Assembly: GCA_964524145.1 (NCBI GenBank)
Contig: CAZGCA010000102.1
Coordinates: forward strand, 1 to 19,906
Source: CAZGCA01 sp964524145
GTDB lineage: Bacteria; Hydrogenedentota; CAZGCA01
DNA: 19,906 nt
Reading direction: 5' to 3'
The notes below the pieces were generated by a model. It searched no databases and was not told where the DNA came from. It saw only the letters and a program-made list of their open reading frames with translations. This document shows positions 8,397-14,803 of the stretch, in pieces (within the stretch, counting starts at the first letter, position 1; the number at the start of each line of letters is the position of its first letter). Both the position numbers and the translations under genes were made by a program.

Positions 8397-8510
8397 GTGA
8401 GACTATCGAAGTGTAGAGCAGAACAGTCCGGTTTGAGGATCACCGATTCTTTGGGTAGGTCTCGTAGTGGTGGATCTTTCGATAATCATCCCGACGCTAA
8501 ACGAGGCTGA
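8397..8510 (+). CDS. Possible leader ORF overlapping the start of the GT2 gene
   Basis: AGGAGG at 8386-8391, the best ribosome binding site in the area, is followed after 5 nt by a GTG at 8397 opening a 37-residue frame. That frame ends at 8510, 44 nt inside the GT2-methyltransferase gene in a different frame. An ATG at 8395 in the same place is followed at once by TGA. The peptide is basic and unrecognised. It could deliver ribosomes to the GT2 gene, whose own ribosome binding site (AGGT, 8457-8460) is weak, or be a relic. Confidence 0.2.
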   Translation: MRLSKCRAEQSGLRITDSLGRSRSGGSFDNHPDAKRG

Positions 8511-9762
8511 GAACGTTTCAGTATTGCTGCCACAGCTCAGGCAGGTGCTCGACAGGTTGGATGCCACATACGAGATCATTATGGTCGATGGAAACTCCTC
8601 TGACGGCACGCAGACCGTCGCGGCACGCAACCATGCTCGCATAGTACTGCAACACCGTCCTGGATACGGCAACGCTCTTCGGACAGGATTTCGGGCTGCG
8701 CAAGGCACCTACGTGCTCACCATGGACGCAGATCTCTCTCACTCTCCAGAGTTTGTGTTGCGAATGTGGGAGGCCAGAGATCGAGCCGAATTGCTTGTTG
8801 CCTCCAGGTACACTCGTGGTGGAGAGGCGGAGATGAGCTTCTTCAGGTTGGCGCTTAGCCATGTGCTGAATGCTTTCTTCCGTATCGGGCTCTCTATCCC
8901 AGTACAGGATATGTCAAGCGGATTCAGGATGTACAAGAAGTCGGTGCTCGACTCGATCGACGTGACTGGTGTAGACTTTGGAGTGTTGATCCAAATACTG
9001 CTCAGCATCTACGCGCAAGGATGGCGAATTGAAGAGATCCCTTTCCACTATCGTGCACGTGCTACAGGCAAATCCCACGCGAAACTCCTCAAGTTCGGCG
9101 TTGAATATCTACGCATATTCGATGCGGCATGGCGTATGCGCAACTCTATCTTATTTGCGGATTACGATGAGCGAGCGTACTATAGTAAGATACCGCTTCA
9201 GAGGTGGTGGCAGCGCAAGCGATTCCGGATAGTGACGGGATACATCTCATCGAACCGGCTGGTTCTCGATGTCGGCTGTGGAAGCAGTCGCATCATCGCA
9301 AGCTTGCCGGATGCTATTGCACTTGACACGAGTTTGGCGAAGCTGCGGTACATTAGGAAGAGCAACCGGAGACTTGTTAGTGCGACGGCCGGTGGACTGC
9401 CCTTCAAGTCACGCTCTTTTGACTGTGTGGTCTGCTCTCAGGTGATTGAGCATACTGCAGAAACCGGAGTCTTTGCGGAAATGCGGCGAGTGCTCAAGGT
9501 GGACGGCTATCTCGTAGTTGGCACCCCCGATTATGGGAAAGTGAGTTGGCGAGTAATAGAATTCCTCTACGGTCTGGTGCATCGGGGGGGATATGCTGAC
9601 GAACATATCACGCACTACACTCACGGGCTGATTAGACAGCGCCTCAAGGACAACGGGTTCGTAATCCAAGCGGAACAATATATTGGGAATTCCGAACTCA
9701 TTGTGCTTGCGAAGAAAACGTGCCCAAGCGCGAGGGACAACGTTGAGGCGCGATCTCCTTGA
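8467..9762 (+). CDS. GT2 polyprenyl-phosphate sugar synthase fused to a SAM methyltransferase
   Basis: A 431-residue two-domain protein. Residues 1-230 are a GT2 domain like dolichol-phosphate mannose synthase: SIIIPTLNEAENV at 5-17, VDGNSSDGT at 40-48, the metal-binding DAD at 87-89, and DMSSGFRMYK at 148-157. It would load a nucleotide sugar onto a polyprenyl phosphate. Residues about 255-415 are a class I methyltransferase with motif I VLDVGCGSS at 266-274, VVCSQVIEH at 321-329 and RVLKVDGYLVVGTP at 341-354. The usual C-terminal GtrA or membrane segments of some GT2 relatives are absent. Start: GTG 8467, with GTG 8470 as an equal alternative; an in-frame TGA at 8434 bounds the frame and the ribosome binding site is weak. 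It is followed by a methyltransferase remnant and is divergent from a PMT-like enzyme that could use its product. Confidence 0.9.
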   Translation: MVDLSIIIPTLNEAENVSVLLPQLRQVLDRLDATYEIIMVDGNSSDGTQTVAARNHARIVLQHRPGYGNALRTGFRAAQGTYVLTMDADLSHSPEFVLRMWEARDRAELLVASRYTRGGEAEMSFFRLALSHVLNAFFRIGLSIPVQDMSSGFRMYKKSVLDSIDVTGVDFGVLIQILLSIYAQGWRIEEIPFHYRARATGKSHAKLLKFGVEYLRIFDAAWRMRNSILFADYDERAYYSKIPLQRWWQRKRFRIVTGYISSNRLVLDVGCGSSRIIASLPDAIALDTSLAKLRYIRKSNRRLVSATAGGLPFKSRSFDCVVCSQVIEHTAETGVFAEMRRVLKVDGYLVVGTPDYGKVSWRVIEFLYGLVHRGGYADEHITHYTHGLIRQRLKDNGFVIQAEQYIGNSELIVLAKKTCPSARDNVEARSP

Positions 9763-9839
9763 AGCGTGCCTGAGTCGGCGCTGTGATGTCCTTGTCAGCA
9801 GAAGCAGTACGGACTCGGTTATGGCTGAAGGCCTCGGGC

Positions 9840-10264
9840 CGGTTTTCAACGTGTACACTCTACAAATGCTACGCAGCTTCTTTCACACAGTGAAGGAAGA
9901 AGCGTGTGCTGAAACCTGGTGATACGCTCATTCTCAGTGTGCCTATTCCGTATTGCTGGGTCGAGGTATATGGCAACCTGCGAAGGCTGCCCGAGTCGGA
10001 GGGGCACATTTGTTCGTTCACCCACCAAACGCTGTCTCGGCTGCTCGCCTTCAACAACATGGCGATCGTCGACCGATGTGGAACCTACTTCCGCGTTCCG
10101 TTGCTGCCTCGGTGGACGGAAAAGCCTCCCGTGGTGAAGACCGACCGCCTCTTTCTCACGCGGTCGTATATCTATAAGATCGTGCCACTTCTATAGACAC
10201 AGCCGCGATATTCGCCTCGTCATTGAACCGTGCGGAAGCACTCATTCGAAAGTGGATCGACTGA
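9840..10264 (+). pseudogene. Decayed SAM methyltransferase (5'-truncated, frameshifted)
   Basis: The clearest part, 9903-10196, reads RVLKPGDTLILSVP and later EGHICSFTHQTLSRLL, the typical C-terminal half of a sugar-locus methyltransferase. No SAM-binding motif I exists upstream. The frame preceding it, about 9840-9900, reads FNVYTLQMLRSFFHTVKEE, which resembles the usual block just before RVLKPG but is one frame off, implying a frameshift near 9900. At the 3' end a TAG at 10194-10196 interrupts, yet a neighbouring frame continues with DTAAIFASSLNRAEALIRKW to a TGA at 10262-10264, suggesting a second frameshift. If expressed from GTG 9906 as 96 residues it would lack SAM binding. The motifs are seen directly; decay is inferred. 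Confidence 0.6.
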
Positions 10265-10314
10265 CAAGACTTGGCGGCGCGTCCCGAGACGTCCGTATTT
10301 TCCCTGTGCGCTTT

Positions 10315-11319
10315 CTATCCGGTTGCGGAAGCCTGTGCAGAGGCGGCGAGCTTGTCGACCAAGTCCTGGGGCACGTTCACTGAGATCGTAGCCATCGATC
10401 CTTCCGCGGTGATCTGGATCAGCTCGAGGACTTTGGCGGCATTCTCGTCCGCAGACGCCGCCTGCATCTGAGCGAGCGGCAACAAGCCCGTGAGCGTGTC
10501 CTTAAGCTCTGTGGCCTGCTCCTCCGTCTCGGTGATCGCGGAGATGGAGATCTGCACCCCGTCGCCGACGTTCAGCGACGACATCCAGGACTTTAACCCT
10601 TCGGCCATACCTCCGACCATCGGATTCTCGGACAGAGCCAGCGGGATCGGCCCAGCTCCCCGGAACGCAGCGTTGGTGTCGAGCTTCGCGTATGCCTTGG
10701 AGAGCTCCGCATTATCCTTGATACTCATGCCGCCCTTGTCGTTAAGGTCGATGACGCTCTTCACGTAATCCTCTGAGCCGACGACAATACGGCCGTCGTT
10801 CAGAAAGGCACCGAAGATCACCTGGGTGGGATTGTCAGGGCTCGGCACGGACATCAACTCGAGCCCGCCATACTCCTCGGACTCCATCTCGGGGGCGAGT
10901 TCCTTGAGCTGCGCTGTGAGCGTCTTTTTGTCAAACGTGCCCTCGACTATCGCCGCACCGCTCGGAGTTTCGCCCGTGGTCTTGATCGCTACGTGAACCG
11001 TGGTCACGTCCTTGCGCGGGTCGAGCCCATAGGTCGCGATGAAATCGTCGAGCTGCTGTTTCTGTTCGGCCGTCATGTCTTCAAGTGCTTTCGCGGCCGC
11101 CGGCGTCTTCATAAGGGAAGCGATATTCAGCTGGAGCAACGTATCGGCATCTTGCGGCAGTATCTCGAGACTCGATTTGACCTTTGGCGGCACAACCGGC
11201 TTCGCGGTCGGTTCGGCCTCTTTTGGCTCTTTCCGGCATCCCACCGAGGTGAACGACACCATCGCGAGCGTCACTGCGAGCACGAGCACAACACTTCTTG
11301 AGACCATCCCTGTCTTCAT
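10315..11319 (-). CDS. Lipoprotein, DUF3352-like, function unknown
   Basis: A 334-residue predicted lipoprotein. A hydrophobic signal segment (residues 8-24) ends in the lipobox SVGC, so Cys28 would be lipidated. A short Lys/Glu/Pro-rich linker follows (29-50). The mature part starts with a block resembling DUF3352-type proteins (LPQDADTLLQLNIASLM) and continues as mixed alpha/beta sequence with a beta-rich, Gly-containing middle. No catalytic motif is evident, so a structural or binding role in the periplasm is more likely than an enzymatic one. The ATG at 11319 is preceded on its strand by AAGGAGG with a 7-nt spacer, which settles the start over the upstream in-frame codon at 11355. It has its own promoter at 11376-11404. 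Function not assigned; the DUF resemblance is from memory. Confidence 0.8.
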   Translation of the reverse strand: MKTGMVSRSVVLVLAVTLAMVSFTSVGCRKEPKEAEPTAKPVVPPKVKSSLEILPQDADTLLQLNIASLMKTPAAAKALEDMTAEQKQQLDDFIATYGLDPRKDVTTVHVAIKTTGETPSGAAIVEGTFDKKTLTAQLKELAPEMESEEYGGLELMSVPSPDNPTQVIFGAFLNDGRIVVGSEDYVKSVIDLNDKGGMSIKDNAELSKAYAKLDTNAAFRGAGPIPLALSENPMVGGMAEGLKSWMSSLNVGDGVQISISAITETEEQATELKDTLTGLLPLAQMQAASADENAAKVLELIQITAEGSMATISVNVPQDLVDKLAASAQASATG

Positions 11320-11375
11320 CTTGCAGCCTCCTTCTATGTTTCCACCACGACCCAACTTCTAGCACGGCGAACCGA

Positions 11376-11404
11376 ATTGTAGCAGCAACGCCCGAGAAAC
11401 GCAA
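11376..11404 (-). promoter_or_regulatory. Promoter of the lipoprotein gene
   Basis: On the minus strand a -35-like TTGCGT (forward 11399-11404) is followed after 17 nt by TACAAT (forward 11376-11381), a 5-of-6 match to the -10 consensus. It lies about 57 nt upstream of the ATG at 11319. The -35 matches at only 3 of 6 positions. Confidence 0.5.
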
Positions 11405-11432
11405 GGCCTTGTCAACCCGCGTTGCGGCCCGG

Positions 11433-12200
11433 CTAGATATCCTCGAACGAGCCGTGCCGTCCTCTGCCTTCTGCGAATCGTCTGGCACCCTCAGCGGTGT
11501 CCGCCTCGAGTGACCGCAGCCCGTAGCGGAACTCGGAAGCCATCGCGTCGTCGAAAGAGAGATCGAACTGTTCGTACGCGGAGATCCTGTCGTTGCGCAT
11601 ACATGTCTGAGGCAGGCGAGCAAGTTCGTGCGCCAGCGTCTCGGCGGCTTGGCGTGCCGTACCTTTCGGTACGACCCGGTTGACCAGCCCCATGGCGAGC
11701 GCCTCGTCGGCACTCACGGGCCTGCCGGTCAGGATCATGTCGAGCGCGTGGCCCAACCCGACGATCCTGGGAAGTCGTACCGTGCCGCCGTCCATGAGCG
11801 GCACGCCCCAGCGCCGGCAGAACACGCCGAAGACCGCGTCCTGCTCGGCAACCCGCATGTCGCACCAGAGCGTCAGCTCGAGCCCGCCCGCCACGGCGTG
11901 GCCCGCAACTGCCGCAATCACCGGTTTGCTCAACATCATGCGCGACGGGCCCATGGGACCGGCACCGTCCGGCTCGACACGGTTGTGGCGGCCCTCGGAT
12001 ATGGCCTTGAGATCGGCGCCAGCACAGAAGGTGCCGTTGTCGCCCCAGAACACGCCTACGAGCGCGTCGTCATCCGCCTCGAACGATTCAAACGCGTCGA
12101 CCAACGCTTGTGCCGTCTCGCGGTCGACCGCATTGCGCACCTCCGGCCGGCTAAGAATGACAGTGGTTACCGGACCGTCTTTCTCGATTGAAACCGCCAT
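11433..12200 (-). CDS. Enoyl-CoA hydratase/isomerase (crotonase) family protein
   Basis: A 255-residue crotonase-fold protein expected to act on an acyl-CoA thioester in the cytoplasm. The first oxyanion-hole segment CAGADLKA is at residues 59-66 and the second, HAVAGGLELTLWCD, at 101-114. Glu108 corresponds to rat enoyl-CoA hydratase Glu144. The partner Glu164 position, 20 residues on, is Cys128 in GVFCRRWG. The double-glutamate hydratase mechanism is therefore not intact, and true hydratase activity is doubtful; isomerase, hydrolase or another crotonase reaction may apply. The ATG at 12200 has AGGAGG with a 7-nt spacer on its strand, ruling against the in-frame upstream start at 12248. No beta-oxidation partner is nearby and no promoter was recognised; the gene upstream ends 105 nt away. 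Confidence 0.9.
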   Translation of the reverse strand: MAVSIEKDGPVTTVILSRPEVRNAVDRETAQALVDAFESFEADDDALVGVFWGDNGTFCAGADLKAISEGRHNRVEPDGAGPMGPSRMMLSKPVIAAVAGHAVAGGLELTLWCDMRVAEQDAVFGVFCRRWGVPLMDGGTVRLPRIVGLGHALDMILTGRPVSADEALAMGLVNRVVPKGTARQAAETLAHELARLPQTCMRNDRISAYEQFDLSFDDAMASEFRYGLRSLEADTAEGARRFAEGRGRHGSFEDI

Positions 12201-12305
12201 AGTCGCTCCTCCTGTTTGCAGTGCCTCGCAGCAGGTCGGTCGCCCCAAGAGCCATGGCGATCCTGCTCGAACGGCGGTCGGGGTTTCATCGACTTGCCTG
12301 AAGGT

Positions 12306-13301
12306 CTAAAGTCCGTCCAGCGACTCGAGGATGCCGATAGTCCTCTCCGTCATAGGCCACTTGCTCGGATACCTTAGAAACTCGACGTGCCCGTCCATGT
12401 ACAGCACGTTGCCGCCCCCCGGGAGGTGGTGTTCGGGACGTTCTATGAGGACGGGAATCGCAGCCTGGACTAGCCCTGTATCGGCGTCACCACGGACAGA
12501 TCTCTCGATATCTTCGCGCAACCGGTAGATCTTGTCGCTCCCGCCGGTGCCTGTTCCCGCGGGCGCGTCCAGATCCCGGTCAAACGTGTTCCCACTTGAG
12601 ACATGCTGCTCGTAGGCGTCGGCAAAGGCTTCGACTTCCGCATCGTTCCTGACCACATATCCTAGGTAGAAGTAGCTGTGGTCGTCCATGAGAAGGCTCG
12701 GGTCGGAAAGCGCACTATTGTCTTTCAGGATGCCTGCATCGATATCGCTTGGGCAAACAAGTGGCGACATGTCCGGGAGATACTCCGGAAACAGAGGATG
12801 CTCCTGGCGGGTCCCTTGGTTGATGAACATAAGCCGGCCCGCCTCCGGGGATAGCTCAGGAAACCGCCCGTCATTTTCGTTTGCAAACATCTTGCAGACT
12901 AACCCCACCTGTTTCATGTTGTTTTGGCAGGAAGCTCTCCGCGCCGCCTCGCGAGCGCGAGCCATGGCAGGCAGCATTATCGCCGCAAATATGGGAAGGA
13001 TGAAAATGAAAATCACTAAGTTGAGGTAGCCCAAGACCAGCCCTGCTATTGCCATGCCGCTCCCGCCCGTGGCGTTCCGGTCGCGTCCTATCCTGGCCAG
13101 CGCGATGTGCCCTGTGATAATGCCGGGGATGGCACAAATGGGACCGAGACACGCAAACGACAGAATGCCCAGCACCATGCTGGCCACTGCCATACCCGAC
13201 TTCTTTTGCGGTACCGGAGGCGGTTGTTGAGGTTGCCATGTTGGCGGCGGCGTTCGTGGTTGTTCAGGCGGCCGGCCTCCGGTCATCTGTCCTTCGCTCA
13301 T
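12306..13301 (-). CDS. DUF4190 membrane domain fused to a pilin-like (DUF1559-type) domain
   Basis: A 331-residue membrane-anchored protein. Residues 1-35 are Pro/Gln-rich and probably cytoplasmic. Residues 36-110 form a DUF4190-like domain of two hydrophobic hairpins (SGMAVASMVLGILSF at 35-49, SGMAIAGLVLGYLNL at 81-95). The second membrane segment runs straight into MLPAMARAREAARRASCQNN (109-128), the same junction that follows the N-terminal helix of type II secretion-like pseudopilins. Near the C-terminus, HLPGGGNVLYMDGHVEFL (292-309) is the 'H...DGH' hallmark of DUF1559-type pilins, here with ten residues instead of nine between His and DG. The prepilin peptidase site and N-terminal Phe/Glu are absent. 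Start ATG 13301 has AAGGGAG with a 7-nt spacer; the upstream in-frame start at 13337 is unsupported. A promoter lies at 13383-13411. Confidence 0.85.
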   Translation of the reverse strand: MSEGQMTGGRPPEQPRTPPPTWQPQQPPPVPQKKSGMAVASMVLGILSFACLGPICAIPGIITGHIALARIGRDRNATGGSGMAIAGLVLGYLNLVIFIFILPIFAAIMLPAMARAREAARRASCQNNMKQVGLVCKMFANENDGRFPELSPEAGRLMFINQGTRQEHPLFPEYLPDMSPLVCPSDIDAGILKDNSALSDPSLLMDDHSYFYLGYVVRNDAEVEAFADAYEQHVSSGNTFDRDLDAPAGTGTGGSDKIYRLREDIERSVRGDADTGLVQAAIPVLIERPEHHLPGGGNVLYMDGHVEFLRYPSKWPMTERTIGILESLDGL

Positions 13302-13382
13302 GGTCGTTCTCCCTTCTGATGCTGTCCTCGTCCCCAACGACTATGACGGACGTGAATGAGACGTGCTAACGTCCGCTTGCTC

Positions 13383-13411
13383 AGTGTATCAGCATTCAGC
13401 AGCCTGATCAA
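13383..13411 (-). promoter_or_regulatory. Promoter of the DUF4190/pilin-like gene
   Basis: On the minus strand TTGATC (forward 13406-13411) and TACACT (forward 13383-13388) are separated by exactly 17 nt, about 82 nt upstream of the ATG at 13301. Both hexamers match consensus at 4 of 6 positions. The -35 hexamer is identical to that of the operon promoter at 14700-14728. Confidence 0.5.
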
Positions 13412-13471
13412 TGCAACCAGAATGTGTGAGGACAGGCTTCGAGGAATGATCGGCACCTCTCTCCGGCTTGA

Positions 13472-14422
13472 CTATCTGCCGCTTCGGCGCAGGGACACAA
13501 CCGCCGCGCCGAGCAGTGCCAGGGCTATCGGCCAAACCGCCACGGGCGTTGCAGGTGCCTCGTCGGGTCCGGGCCACCCTGCGAGCCGTGCCCACAACCA
13601 CCACGCGGCGTACGCTTTGAGATTCGCGTTCAACGGCTGGCTGTGCGCGGAACTGCAGTTGTACCAGTCAACACCTTCTGTATGACTGTTCTGCCACTCG
13701 ATCGCCCAGTTGCCGTCTCTCGTTCCGTTGGCGTCGGTATCGTAGGCACACGCGTCGTTAGGGATCTTGTCGCCGAAGTACGTGCCGTCCGGATCATACG
13801 TTTCTATGTCGGCAAAATCGTAGAGAATCTTTCCATTCGCCGTGCAATACTCCCTTATCTGGTTGTTGCGGATATGGAGGTTGCCCGTGAGCCCGCTCCC
13901 GTCCAAATGCCCCGTCATATAGACAAACTTCACGTCCGGATAGTCCGTCTCGAGACCGTTCATGAGAGAGAGGTACGTGTTGATATCCGTCTCGGTAGCG
14001 CTGCTCACTTGCCCGCACCAGGACCAGATGACGACGTTGACATCCGAGTTGGCGGGATTGTCCAGATACGTTCGCGTCCTCGACGCCCACGTCACTCTGT
14101 CGGGATTGCCAAGATCGCCTGACATGAAGTAGTCATGCAGATCGAGCGCGCCGCCCGTCCCGCCGTTGTTCCAGCCGTAGAGAATGCCTTCGAATCCGAC
14201 CAGTCCCGTCATGCCGGTGGTCAACTGGCTACCGTGGGACGTGTGCCCGTAAGCAATGTGCAGGTCCGTCCTGGTTTGTTCCACCCATTGCTGGGGCACC
14301 GCAGAAAGGTCTGCGCACGTATGGTCGATGATGATGGCTCCTCCGCCCTGTGAGTGGATCGTCTGCACGAACGCGAAAGAACAAGCCAACAGACAGGCTG
14401 CCATAACAAGACGAGAGTTCAT
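13472..14422 (-). CDS. Secreted protein of unknown function with C-terminal membrane/sorting tail
   Basis: A 316-residue exported protein. Residues 1-24 are a signal peptide (MNSRLVMAACLLACSFAFVQ, cleavage likely near HSQ). The mature part opens with AIIIDHTCADLS (29-40) and YGHTSHGSQL (58-67). Further possible functional blocks are VIWSWCGQVS (131-140) and FVYMTGHLDGSG (166-177), repeated His, Ser and Asp patterns reminiscent of SGNH-type esterases, though I cannot assign the family firmly. The last 24 residues, a Pro-led hydrophobic helix of about 16 residues ending in RRSGR, look like a PEP-CTERM-class sorting or anchoring signal. The ATG at 14422 has AGGAGG with an 8-nt spacer. Promoter at 14504-14533. 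It is transcribed away from the glycan-degradation operon and might act on the same substrate, for example as a deacetylase; that is inference. Confidence 0.8.
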   Translation of the reverse strand: MNSRLVMAACLLACSFAFVQTIHSQGGGAIIIDHTCADLSAVPQQWVEQTRTDLHIAYGHTSHGSQLTTGMTGLVGFEGILYGWNNGGTGGALDLHDYFMSGDLGNPDRVTWASRTRTYLDNPANSDVNVVIWSWCGQVSSATETDINTYLSLMNGLETDYPDVKFVYMTGHLDGSGLTGNLHIRNNQIREYCTANGKILYDFADIETYDPDGTYFGDKIPNDACAYDTDANGTRDGNWAIEWQNSHTEGVDWYNCSSAHSQPLNANLKAYAAWWLWARLAGWPGPDEAPATPVAVWPIALALLGAAVVSLRRSGR

Positions 14423-14503
14423 CTTCCGTTCCTCCTGGTAGATTCAGCTACGAACGAATAGTCGGTCCAGATCTTCCGAACTAGTCCGATCTATGCCGTT
14501 GCG

Positions 14504-14533
14504 AGTATACCCGCCGCTTTGGTCAAACTGCAA
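14504..14533 (-). promoter_or_regulatory. Promoter of the secreted-protein gene
   Basis: On the minus strand TTGCAG (forward 14528-14533) and TATACT (forward 14504-14509, 5 of 6 consensus matches) are 18 nt apart, about 80 nt upstream of the ATG at 14422. Confidence 0.5.
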
Positions 14534-14699
14534 CCGCACCGAGGGGTGTTACGGGGATATCCGGAAAGAGACTGCGTTCGGACTGTTGTGCCTGCATACA
14601 TGATTCCACGCATTTGCGGGCCGTTTGTTCGAGCCTTCGCCTGGGCTAGAATCGACGCCCGGACAGACCACGATTTTCTCGACAGACGAAACCGGATAA

Positions 14700-14728
14700 T
14701 TGATCCGCGATGGAGCCGGTGATAGAAT
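14700..14728 (+). promoter_or_regulatory. Promoter of the DUF5703-GH2-oxidoreductase operon
   Basis: TTGATC at 14700-14705 and TAGAAT at 14723-14728 (5 of 6 consensus matches) are separated by 17 nt. Transcription would start near 14735, which disfavours the in-frame upstream codon at 14738 and supports the ATG at 14804 as the first start. Confidence 0.6.
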
Positions 14729-14803
14729 CGGGGGCGCGTGGTACAAGGTGCGTCCTGCGAAGGGCGCAAACCCTCGGCGTTTTCGACGACAGGAGTTGAT
14801 CAG

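Larger units (their letters stand above)
7901..8466. other. Divergent intergenic spacer (566 nt)
   Basis: The region must hold the 5' signals of both the membrane glycosyltransferase (leftward) and the GT2-methyltransferase gene (rightward). I found no convincing -35/-10 pair for either: TTGACT at 8376-8381 has no acceptable -10 at 16-18 nt. Two short reading frames with good ribosome binding sites occur (8135-8266 and 8397-8510), plus a hairpin at 8258-8281. The length is unusual for this gene-dense window and may reflect lost genes. Confidence 0.5.
14423..14803. other. Divergent regulatory spacer (381 nt)
   Basis: This gap separates the secreted-protein gene (leftward) from the hydrolase operon (rightward) and carries one promoter in each direction (14504-14533 minus, 14700-14728 plus). 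The transcription starts would lie about 240 nt apart. No clear operator palindrome, riboswitch or coding sequence was recognised. Confidence 0.55.
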
